Of a stretch of 9,773 nt of DNA, positions 1 to 6,227 are shown one piece after another. The stretch covers positions 1 through 9,773 of the forward strand of contig JAXHUA010000132.1 of assembly GCA_034189695.1 (NCBI GenBank). The letters are read 5' to 3'. The notes beneath the pieces were generated by a model. That model was not told where the DNA came from, did no database searches, and saw only the letters and a list, made by a program, of their open reading frames with translations. The position numbers were made by a program, and so were the translations under genes. The first letter of the stretch is position 1. Each line of letters starts with the position of its first letter. Source of the DNA: JAXHUA01 sp034189695 (GTDB lineage: Bacteria; Chloroflexota; Dehalococcoidia; E44-bin15).

Positions 1-138
1 TGTGCACTCCCTCCCCTGGGGGAAGGAGTTGGAGGAGAGGGGAAGCACCCCAGCAACCGAGGAGTCCCTCCCCAGGAAGTCCGTGAACAACATGAGGTTC
101 TTTGTCGTGCTTAGAATGACATAAGAGAGGACCTGTCG
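1..138. repeat. G/C-rich non-coding end with imperfect palindromes
   Basis: No credible gene lies here. Positions 6-29 form an imperfect inverted repeat: ACTCC (6-10) pairs with GGAGT (25-29) and TCCCC (12-16) with GGGGA (19-23), around one internal mismatch and a very tight loop. The nine-base word TCCCTCCCC recurs at 8-16 and 66-74, so the stretch may be a degenerate intergenic repeat of the kind often seen between genes in Chloroflexota; that family link is from memory. It lies just past the stop of the minus-strand DUF1616 gene and could help end its transcript, but no T-tract follows the stem on that strand. Confidence 0.35.
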
Positions 139-984
139 TTACTCATTCACGTCAACGAACAGGTGCAGCGTTTGGTACAGTTCGCTCTCACCACCTTTGT
201 AGAGCAGGAACTCCACCTTCTGAGACTCGCCACTGTGTCGAGGAACGAAACTCACTTCCTCTTCCCATGTGTCCCCGTCGCCGAGCACAATCGGCCTGAC
301 TTCGCCATCTCTGATGCCTTCCGTCGTCACCTCTAAGCTGTAGCTCGTCTCCTCGCCTTCGTGGTTCACCACTCCCACGAGCACTCTCCCCTCATCCCCA
401 AGCACAAGCTGGAGAGGGTAGTCCTCCGCCTGCCCTCCAGGGCCCAGAACGTAGAACTCGGTGAACTGTTCACCCGCCGGCGGGGCGGCAAACATGTAGC
501 CAATCGCCCCAATGGCTGCTACTACAGATAGCACAAGCACAATGGACAGTACTCTGTCTCGAGCGCTCAGGCCTGCCCAACTGGGCATCCTTACGCGCAA
601 AGCGGCGACAAACCGCTCGTCAGTTCGCAGGCGGCGCCGGCGAACGATGGCTATGACCGAGGCTATCACCACGAAGCCACTCAGTGACAGGAGTATGGGA
701 TACAGGGCGATGCCCCACGGAGTGAAGTTGAGAATCAGCCCGATGAAGACGGTCAGGGCTATGCTCAGGCCGAAGCTCAGCGCAAGCCTTTCAAGCCCGC
801 TGATGCCCCTCGCCTTTGGGAACAAGGCTGCTAGAAGCGCGTAGCCGGGGAAGAGAAGCACGAAAGGAAGCCCGAAGATCACGCGCAGAGGATACGGCCC
901 GGAGAGGGCCACAACGACAAGCAGCACTATAGTGATGATGCCGATAGCCAGAAGGTCAGTGTTGTCTCGTACTTGCTTGCCCAT
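139..984 (-). CDS. DUF1616 family membrane protein
   Basis: A 281-residue protein with five hydrophobic segments, at about residues 10-28, 33-55, 66-87, 92-114 and 144-166, then an outward-facing C-terminal domain of about 115 residues. The motif FTEFYVLGPGG followed by DYPLQLVLGDEGRVLVGVVN (174-206) is typical of DUF1616, a family found in archaea and some bacteria, often near surface-polysaccharide genes. The C-terminal domain looks like a beta-rich, CARDB/NEW3-like fold. Its biochemical role is unknown. The ATG at 984 is preferred over one at 1026 because the only good promoter (-10 at 1003-998) lies between them, and the extra 14 residues do not look like family sequence. The implied 5' leader is only about 7 nt, without a Shine-Dalgarno site. 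It is transcribed away from the flippase. Confidence 0.85.
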   Translation of the reverse strand: MGKQVRDNTDLLAIGIITIVLLVVVALSGPYPLRVIFGLPFVLLFPGYALLAALFPKARGISGLERLALSFGLSIALTVFIGLILNFTPWGIALYPILLSLSGFVVIASVIAIVRRRRLRTDERFVAALRVRMPSWAGLSARDRVLSIVLVLSVVAAIGAIGYMFAAPPAGEQFTEFYVLGPGGQAEDYPLQLVLGDEGRVLVGVVNHEGEETSYSLEVTTEGIRDGEVRPIVLGDGDTWEEEVSFVPRHSGESQKVEFLLYKGGESELYQTLHLFVDVNE

Positions 985-1005
985 GACACTCGCATACAGT
1001 ATAAT
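977..1005 (+). promoter_or_regulatory. Sigma-70-type promoter toward the flippase
   Basis: TTGCCC (977-982) and a perfect TATAAT (1000-1005) are separated by exactly 17 bp. Transcription would begin near 1012, leaving a leader of about 165 nt before the flippase GTG at 1178. The -35 overlaps the start codon of the DUF1616 gene on the other strand. It is symmetrical with the minus-strand promoter about position 1001.5. Confidence 0.6.
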
Positions 1006-1026
1006 CAGGCGGAGCGTGCAAGGCAA
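998..1026 (-). promoter_or_regulatory. Sigma-70-type promoter of the DUF1616 gene
   Basis: On the minus strand, TTGCCT (1026-1021) and TATACT (1003-998) are separated by exactly 17 bp. The matches are four of six and five of six to the -35 and -10 consensus. Transcription would begin near 991, about 7 nt before the ATG at 984. The -10 overlaps that of the divergent promoter by four bases. Confidence 0.55.
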
Positions 1027-1046
1027 TTGCGACGTCTGTCCGCGGG

Positions 1047-1190
1047 ATGGGCATGAGGCGGATCGAGCAGGCGCAGGGCCCCGTTCCCGGCCAGTCTATG
1101 GGTGCAGAGATGCCAGCGGACCCAGTGGACCCTCCGACGCCCCCGACTGCCGCCGGCGAGGCGACCGAAGGAATGACGTGCGACACCTAG
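1047..1190 (+). CDS. Possible small leader ORF (47 residues) overlapping the flippase start
   Basis: ATG at 1047 (another at 1053) opens a 47-residue frame ending at TAG 1188-1190, 13 bases inside the flippase gene. The peptide is rich in proline, glutamate and alanine in its middle (PADPVDPPTPP) and hydrophilic throughout, with no membrane segment. No strong Shine-Dalgarno site precedes either ATG. If translated, ribosomes would finish next to the flippase start, so it could couple or regulate flippase translation. I do not recognise it, and it may be only an open stretch in G/C-rich DNA. Confidence 0.22.
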   Translation: MGMRRIEQAQGPVPGQSMGAEMPADPVDPPTPPTAAGEATEGMTCDT

Positions 1191-2455
1191 CCAGTAGCTC
1201 TCTCACAACGCGAATCAGGTCCCTCCTCAACAACCCCCTGTACCGGAACTCCATCCACCTGATGGCCAACACGGTGATCACGTCCGGCCTGGGCTTCTTC
1301 TTCTGGCTCATCGTCGCCAGGTTCTACACCGAGTCTGAGGTAGGCCTGGGGTCCGCTCTCATATCGGCGATGTCGCTTCTGGCCCTCCTCAGCAGGCTCG
1401 GCCTCGACACGACTCTTGTCCGCTTCCTCCCCAACGCACGGAATCCTGTTGCCCTCATCAACTCCTCTTTCGTCCTGGGCTCCCTTGCCGCCGTGGTCGC
1501 CACCGGCATCTTCTTTCTCGGCCTAAATGTGTGGTCGCCGGCCTTCCATTTCATCAGAGAGAACTCCATCTTCGTCGCCGCCTTCTTCGTCTTCACAGTC
1601 CTGTGGACCCTGTCGTGGCTGGTCGACTTCGTCTTCGTCGCCAGGAGGAGGGCCGATTTCGTCGTGTTTAAGAACACGATCTTCGCCCTGGTCAAGGTCC
1701 CTCTGCCCATCGTCCTCGTTCTGTACTTCCATGCATTCGGCATCGTTGCATCGTGGGGTCTTGCTATAGGCATTGCCCTCGCTATCGCCATACCGTTCCT
1801 GATCCCCCGGGTCCAGCCCGGCTATCGGCTCTCCCCGAGAATCGACCTCAGCATAGTGAAGACCATCTGGCGGTACTCCACCGGCAACTACTTCGCCAAC
1901 CTCCTCGGCGCCGCGCCAGGATTCATCCTGCCCATCATGATCGTCAATCTCCTCGGCGCCAAACAGAACGCCTACTTCTACGTCGCCTGGATGATCGCCA
2001 GCCTTCTGTTCACCATCCCGACGGCAGTGTCGCAATCGTTGCTCGCCGAAGGCTCCCACTTCGAGGAACAGCTCAGGACGAACGTGAAACGGTCGTACCG
2101 GTTTGTCTTCCTGCTGCTCATCCCGGCCATCGTCGTCCTGTTGCTGATCGCCAAGTGGCTGCTGCTCCTTTTCGGGGTCGGCTACTCGGAGAACGCCGCG
2201 ACGCTGTTGCGCCTTCTCGTACTGTCGGGCGTCTTCGTCGGCGTCAACAGCGTCTACTACAGCATCCTGCGTGTGGAACGAAGAATCCGCGAGCTGGTGG
2301 CCCTCACCGCATTCACCGCCATCTCCGTGCTGTTTGGGGGTTACGTTTTGATGCCGACAACTGGCATAATTGGGATAGGATATGTTTGGCTAGCTGTTCA
2401 GGCCTTTGTAGCCCTATACATCATTGTATCGCTGACATTCACGCTGCGCAGATAG
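1178..2455 (+). CDS. Wzx-type polysaccharide flippase (MATE/MVF superfamily)
   Basis: A 425-residue integral membrane protein of the oligosaccharide flippase type (COG2244/PST). Such proteins move lipid-linked glycan repeat units from the inner to the outer face of the cytoplasmic membrane. The N-terminus fits the family: a basic amphipathic stretch, the first membrane segment (LGFFFWLIVARFY, 38-50), then the TESEVGLGSA loop (51-60). About twelve hydrophobic segments follow, with a basic loop near VARRRADF (154-161). The GTG at 1178 was chosen because AAGGA (1168-1172) lies 5 nt upstream and the family N-terminus begins just after it. In-frame ATGs from 932 lie upstream of the promoter and antisense to the DUF1616 gene. 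Codon use is strongly G/C-ending until about 2332, then drops for the last 40 codons. The exact substrate cannot be read from sequence. Confidence 0.87.
   Translation: MRHLASSSLTTRIRSLLNNPLYRNSIHLMANTVITSGLGFFFWLIVARFYTESEVGLGSALISAMSLLALLSRLGLDTTLVRFLPNARNPVALINSSFVLGSLAAVVATGIFFLGLNVWSPAFHFIRENSIFVAAFFVFTVLWTLSWLVDFVFVARRRADFVVFKNTIFALVKVPLPIVLVLYFHAFGIVASWGLAIGIALAIAIPFLIPRVQPGYRLSPRIDLSIVKTIWRYSTGNYFANLLGAAPGFILPIMIVNLLGAKQNAYFYVAWMIASLLFTIPTAVSQSLLAEGSHFEEQLRTNVKRSYRFVFLLLIPAIVVLLLIAKWLLLLFGVGYSENAATLLRLLVLSGVFVGVNSVYYSILRVERRIRELVALTAFTAISVLFGGYVLMPTTGIIGIGYVWLAVQAFVALYIIVSLTFTLRR
2362..2370 (+). promoter_or_regulatory. Candidate extended -10 promoter inside the flippase 3' end
   Basis: TGGCATAAT reads as an extended -10 element (TGn followed by a five-of-six match to TATAAT). 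It lies in the less G/C-rich tail of the flippase gene. No good -35 is visible. It is the best candidate start for the downstream operon that I can see, but would leave a leader of about 320 nt, and the match may be chance. Confidence 0.22.
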
Positions 2456-2698
2456 GAGACATCGGACTGAGTGCTTCCTGCTTTTCAGGGTGAAACCACG
2501 CCCCAAGAAAAACGCCTGAGCAAGGGACACGTGTTGTTCTGTTCGCAGTGAGAAAGAAGCTGACCTGGAGAAGCAAATTCGGACTGAGACCGTGGCGCGC
2601 TCGGGTGGTCATTGCGGCGGGAAAGGATAGAAGTTGGCCGTGCGAGATGCTGTGAGAACGGGATCGTAGCCGCAGTAGGTTGGCTAGAAGGAAGCCTA
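2456..2698. other. Non-coding gap between flippase and aldolase operon
   Basis: These 243 bases hold no recognisable gene and no hairpin followed by a T-tract. The ten-base word TCGGACTGAG occurs twice, at 2462-2471 and 2579-2588. No paired -35/-10 elements with good spacing are evident. The final bases carry AAGGA (2688-2692), the ribosome site for the ATG at 2699. Confidence 0.5.
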
Positions 2699-3502
2699 AT
2701 GCTGAAGGAAGCGGGGGGACCAACTGTCATGCTGACGAATACCTTGAAGAGAAAGATGCAGAAACGGCAAACGACCATAGGCAGTTGGATCACGCTCGGG
2801 CACACGTCCATTGCCGAGATCATGGCTCGGGCAGGGTTCGAGTGGCTGGTCGTGGACATGGAGCACAGCGCAATAACACTCGACATCGCCCAGCAGTTGA
2901 TCCTTGCCATCGAAGCGTGCGGCGCTACCCCCCTGGTCAGGGTTGAGGAGAACAACGCCAGCCTGATAAAGAGAGTGATGGACGCTGGTGCATACGGTGT
3001 AATCGTTCCCATGGTCAACTCCAAACGCGAGGCTGAAGCTGCCGTTGCGGCGGTGAAGTATCCGCCCGTTGGCAAACGCGGTGTGGGGCTTGCTAGGGCA
3101 CAGGGCTATGGTGACAAGTTCGACGAGTATGCGGCTGCTGTGAATGATGAGTCTGTGGTAGTAGTCCAGATAGAGCATATAGATGCCGTCAACAACCTCG
3201 AATCAATCCTTTCCGTTGAGGGAGTGGATGGATGCATAGTAGGTCCCTATGACCTGTCAGGTTCGCTGGGGGTCCCGGGTTGTTTCGAACACCCGGATGT
3301 ACTGGCTGCACTTGACAAGGTCGAGCGAACGTGCAGCAGGCAAGACGTCGCCTTGGGATTCCACATAATCCAACCAGACCACACCCTCGTCATTGAGAGG
3401 GTATCCAAGGGCTACACCTTCGTAGCTCTCAGTCTGGACATACTGTTCTTGGGCAATAGCTGCCGAGAGGAGATGAGTCAACTTAGGGGGAGGCTAACGT
3501 GA
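2699..3502 (+). CDS. HpcH/HpaI family 2-keto-3-deoxy acid (pyruvate) aldolase
   Basis: A class II, metal-dependent aldolase of the HpcH/HpaI family, which joins pyruvate to (or releases it from) an aldehyde, giving 2-keto-3-deoxy acids. Counting from the inner ATG at 2729, the key family residues are present: His46 in VDMEHS (base), Arg71 in PLVRV (pyruvate binding), and metal ligands Glu149 in QIEH and Asp175 in GPYDLSGSLG. DAGAYGVIVPMVNS (85-98) and YPPVGKRGVG (111-120) are also typical. ATG 2699 has AAGGA six bases upstream and gives 267 residues. ATG 2729 gives the usual family N-terminus at 257 residues, with only a G-run ahead of it; I favour 2699 on ribosome-site grounds. It heads the operon and overlaps the next gene by 4 nt. 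Beside a KdsB-like gene it may make the backbone of a sugar acid; the acceptor aldehyde is unknown. Confidence 0.93.
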   Translation: MLKEAGGPTVMLTNTLKRKMQKRQTTIGSWITLGHTSIAEIMARAGFEWLVVDMEHSAITLDIAQQLILAIEACGATPLVRVEENNASLIKRVMDAGAYGVIVPMVNSKREAEAAVAAVKYPPVGKRGVGLARAQGYGDKFDEYAAAVNDESVVVVQIEHIDAVNNLESILSVEGVDGCIVGPYDLSGSLGVPGCFEHPDVLAALDKVERTCSRQDVALGFHIIQPDHTLVIERVSKGYTFVALSLDILFLGNSCREEMSQLRGRLT

Positions 3503-4452
3503 TAGATGAATCGAGGATCAATCCCAATCTCGAGCAACTGCGTCTCCACTTCGATAGTGCCCTAGGCAAGTACTTCCGCAGCGGGGCGCCCATACCACAG
3601 TATTTCGAGGCGACAGGCTGCTACAACTGCGGTCATCATGAGGTGAGCACGTCATTCACCATAAACCGATTCACACATGTGAGATGCGACAATTGCGGCA
3701 TGGTGTACGTGAACCCCCGTCTGAAGGACTCGATAGCCCACAATCTGTACAGCGAGGATACCTATGCAGACTTCTTCAGGATAAAGCTCATCCCGTCCAT
3801 TGAGTATCGAAGGAATGTGCTAGCCGTGAACAAGTTCAGCCAGATCGCCAAGTACTTTGAGCAACCTGGCAAGGTACTGGATGTTGGGAGCGGTCTCGGC
3901 GAGGTGTTGAGTGTTTTTCAAGAGAAGGGTTGGGACTGCACAGGAATAGAGCTCAATGAGTTTGCTGCAGAGTACGCCCGTACGACATTCGGGCTCAATA
4001 TCGTAAACAGAACTGTCTACGATTTCGACTCGCGCGACAAATACGATGTCATAATGCTATGGGGCGTTTTGGAGCATCTCTATGAGCCACTTCAGATCCT
4101 GGCTAAAGTACATGACCTGTTGCACGACAACGGTATACTCGTGCTCGAAGTCCCTTCCGCTGACTCCGTGCTGGTAAGGTACTGTGAGATTTCATCGAGA
4201 GAAGTAGACAGGATTATCGAAGGAGACCGTCATCTCATGCTCTTCTCAGTCAAGAGCTTCATTGAAATGCCAGGGAAAGCAGGCTTCCACCCCATCGAAA
4301 TCCGGTCTAATGGATTAGGCATTAGCACACTGAATCGCTTAGAACTCAACAACGAACTGAACCTCGGTCAAGTCAACGGGCTACAGGCATTGCTGGATCG
4401 TTCTTTGCAGGGTGACCTACTTAGAGGCTTCTTCAGGAGGGAAAGCAGCTAG
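3499..4452 (+). CDS. Zinc-ribbon class I SAM-dependent methyltransferase (first copy)
   Basis: A 317-residue methyltransferase. Residues 41-66 hold two CxxC pairs (CYNCG and CDNCG: Cys41, 44, 63, 66), an N-terminal zinc ribbon followed by MVYVNPR. A Rossmann methyltransferase domain follows: motif I VLDVGSGLGE (126-135), the acidic Glu151 after strand 2 for the SAM ribose, and YDVIMLWGVLEHL (182-194). NGILVLEVPS (211-220) is the usual strand near motif III. This layout resembles sugar C- and O-methyltransferases (Methyltransf_13/23 types) of deoxysugar and surface-glycan pathways. The GTG start overlaps the aldolase stop as GTGA and has GGAGG five bases upstream, so translation is probably coupled. 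Its likely substrate is an intermediate of this operon's sugar acid; C- versus O-methylation cannot be told. Confidence 0.9.
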   Translation: MIDESRINPNLEQLRLHFDSALGKYFRSGAPIPQYFEATGCYNCGHHEVSTSFTINRFTHVRCDNCGMVYVNPRLKDSIAHNLYSEDTYADFFRIKLIPSIEYRRNVLAVNKFSQIAKYFEQPGKVLDVGSGLGEVLSVFQEKGWDCTGIELNEFAAEYARTTFGLNIVNRTVYDFDSRDKYDVIMLWGVLEHLYEPLQILAKVHDLLHDNGILVLEVPSADSVLVRYCEISSREVDRIIEGDRHLMLFSVKSFIEMPGKAGFHPIEIRSNGLGISTLNRLELNNELNLGQVNGLQALLDRSLQGDLLRGFFRRESS

Positions 4453-5238
4453 GTGAGAGTGATTGGCATAGTTCCAGCTAGAATGGGTTCGTCGCGTTTC
4501 CCAGGGAAACCACTGGCCAGGATACTGGGAATCCCCATGGTGGGGCATGTCTATTTCAGAAGCAAGCTGAGCACAACCCTCGACGAGGTATATGTAGCCA
4601 CATGTGACGAAGAGATCCTCGAATACGTGGCATCCATCGGCGGGAAAGCTATCATGACCTCAGACTCCCATGAGCGGTGCACCGACAGGATTGCTGAAGC
4701 ACTTGAGAAGATAGAAGCGACGGTCGGCAGCCAGGCGAACATAGTCGTCAACATTCAGGGCGATGAGCCTATGCTTTTCCCCGAGATGATCGACGAGGCG
4801 GTCGCTCCGCTGTTGAGGGATGAGTCAATAGAAACGTCCAATCTCATGGCTGCCATAAGCACTCGTGAGGAACAGGAAGACCCAAACGAAGTGAAAGTGG
4901 TGGTCGACAGGGATGATTTCGCCCTCTATTTCTCCAGGGAGCCCATTCCTTCCACCAAGAAGGGGGCGGTTGGAGTACCCATGCTGAAACAGGTGTGCAT
5001 TATTCCCTTCAGACGAGACTTCTTGTTGACATTCAATCGGCTTGAGCCCACCCCACTGGAGAAGGTCGAGTCGGTGGATATGCTGAGAGCCATCGAGCAT
5101 GGGTATAAGGTCAAGATGGTCCTTACCAGGTTTGAAACACATAGCGTGGATACGCCTGAGGACTTGCGCTTCGTCGAGGAATGCATGAGGAACGATCCCC
5201 TGGTCAAGAAGTACTCCGCGACGAAGGGAACTGCATAG
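4453..5238 (+). CDS. KdsB-like CMP-ulosonate cytidylyltransferase
   Basis: A 261-residue enzyme of the 3-deoxy-manno-octulosonate cytidylyltransferase family, which joins CTP and a 2-keto-3-deoxy sugar acid to give a CMP-sugar and pyrophosphate. Nucleotide-binding signatures are intact: PARMGSSRFPGKPL (8-21), the SHERCTDRIAEA stretch (72-83), NIQGDEP with metal ligand Asp104 (100-106), NEVKVV (145-150), ALYFSREPIP (157-166) and VDTPEDL with Asp234 (232-238). Where KdsB usually has HxGIYxYR and LEQLR, this protein has KQVCIIPFR (179-187) and VDMLR (208-212), so the substrate may not be Kdo. GTG 4453 directly abuts the previous stop, with AGGAGGG at 4435-4441, and gives the standard family N-terminus. 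No kdsA or kdsC homologue is in the window. It shows that the operon makes a CMP-activated acidic sugar. Confidence 0.92.
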   Translation: MRVIGIVPARMGSSRFPGKPLARILGIPMVGHVYFRSKLSTTLDEVYVATCDEEILEYVASIGGKAIMTSDSHERCTDRIAEALEKIEATVGSQANIVVNIQGDEPMLFPEMIDEAVAPLLRDESIETSNLMAAISTREEQEDPNEVKVVVDRDDFALYFSREPIPSTKKGAVGVPMLKQVCIIPFRRDFLLTFNRLEPTPLEKVESVDMLRAIEHGYKVKMVLTRFETHSVDTPEDLRFVEECMRNDPLVKKYSATKGTA

Positions 5239-5240
5239 CG

Positions 5241-6227
5241 TTGAAGGAAGAGGAAATCCGCAAGCGCTCCGCTTTCAACCGCTATCTGGAAGTAGTGGCC
5301 GAGGACCTGCAGACAATGCTTGTGGACAGGAGCGCCTTCGTCCAAGTCGGCTGTCCTGCCTGTGGCGGCAGCGATTGCCGGCGTCAGTTCGACAAGGTGG
5401 GATTCACCTATGTGCTATGCCCGCATTGCGGCACCCTGTTCGTGAATCCCCGGCCGTCGGCCCAGGTGCTCATAGACTTCTACACCGCGTCTCCCTCCGC
5501 CAGCTTCTGGGTTCACGACTTCTTCGAGCCCGTGGCGGAGGCTCGAAGAGAGAGGATCTTCCGGCCCAGGGCGGAGTACGTTGGAGGCACCTTCCCCGCG
5601 ATGGCAAAGGGGACAATCGGAGATACAGGAGCTGGGTTCGGCCTGTTTCTGGAAGAGCTGGCGAAGTTGTGGCCTTCCGCCAGGTTGGTGGCTATTGAAC
5701 CATCTCCCGAGATGGCCGACATCTGCAGCGAGAAGGGCCTGGAAGTCATCCCTTGTGCAGTAGAAGATGTGCAGGGTTGGGACAGTCGATTCGACTTGCT
5801 GACTTCTTTCGAACTCCTTGAGCATCTTCAGAGCGCCGGTGAGTTCGTGAACAGAATATGGCACCTGTTGCGCCCTGGAGGCTATCTCTATCTCACCACG
5901 CTGAACGGCGAGGGATTCGACATCCAAGTGTTGTGGGAGCAGTCCAAGAGCGTGGCCCCACCACACCACCTGAACTTCTTCAATCCGCGGTCGCTCCCGA
6001 TGTTGCTGGAATCCAATGGCTTCGCTATACATAGTCTCGACACTCCAGGCCAGCTCGATTGGGACATCGTGGAAGGGATGTACCGAGAGGAGGGAGTGAA
6101 CCCAGGGCGCTTCTGGGAACTGATAGCGGAGAGGGCCGAGTCGACAATCAAGGAGAGTCTCCAGGCCTGGATTTCACAGAATGGGTTCAGCTCGCATATG
6201 AGGGTAGTGGCGAGGAAAAAGACATGA
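5241..6227 (+). CDS. Zinc-ribbon class I SAM-dependent methyltransferase (second copy)
   Basis: A protein of about 328 residues with the same layout as the methyltransferase encoded at 3499-4452. Counting from TTG 5241, a zinc ribbon has CPACG and CPHCG (Cys38, 41, 60, 63) followed by LFVNPRP, then motif I IGDTGAGFG (126-134), Glu153 in AIEPSPEMA, the FELLEHL motif (190-196) and RPGGYLYLTTLN (211-222). The pair HH in PPHHLNFF (240-247) is common in sugar methyltransferases of this class. The start is uncertain. TTG 5241 has GAAGGGA ending 11 bases upstream and lies 2 bp after the previous stop. An ATG at 5181 gives 348 residues, but its first 20 are simply the out-of-frame end of the cytidylyltransferase gene. 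It overlaps the dehydrogenase as ATGA. It is a divergent paralogue of the first copy, presumably acting at another position or step. Confidence 0.88.
   Translation: MKEEEIRKRSAFNRYLEVVAEDLQTMLVDRSAFVQVGCPACGGSDCRRQFDKVGFTYVLCPHCGTLFVNPRPSAQVLIDFYTASPSASFWVHDFFEPVAEARRERIFRPRAEYVGGTFPAMAKGTIGDTGAGFGLFLEELAKLWPSARLVAIEPSPEMADICSEKGLEVIPCAVEDVQGWDSRFDLLTSFELLEHLQSAGEFVNRIWHLLRPGGYLYLTTLNGEGFDIQVLWEQSKSVAPPHHLNFFNPRSLPMLLESNGFAIHSLDTPGQLDWDIVEGMYREEGVNPGRFWELIAERAESTIKESLQAWISQNGFSSHMRVVARKKT

Noticed and set aside
932..1177. Longer N-terminus for the flippase from ATG 932
   Set aside because: It begins upstream of the predicted transcript start, is antisense to the DUF1616 gene, and its residues look non-coding. 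GTG 1178 has a good ribosome site and the family N-terminus.
1523..2059. 178-codon minus-strand frame rich in Asp, Glu and Gly
   Set aside because: Antisense shadow of hydrophobic flippase codons ending in C, which read as acidic residues on the other strand.
1753..2493. 246-codon plus-strand frame inside the flippase gene
   Set aside because: It is an out-of-frame shadow in G/C-rich coding sequence: arginine- and proline-rich, with no recognisable domain.
2471..2551. Short GTG-started frame in the gap before the aldolase
   Set aside because: It has only 26 codons, no ribosome site and no recognisable sequence; not supported as a gene.
2462..2588. Ten-base direct repeat TCGGACTGAG (2462-2471 and 2579-2588)
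   Set aside because: Two short copies 117 bp apart could be chance or target-site-like. No mobile element or terminal inverted repeats lie between them.
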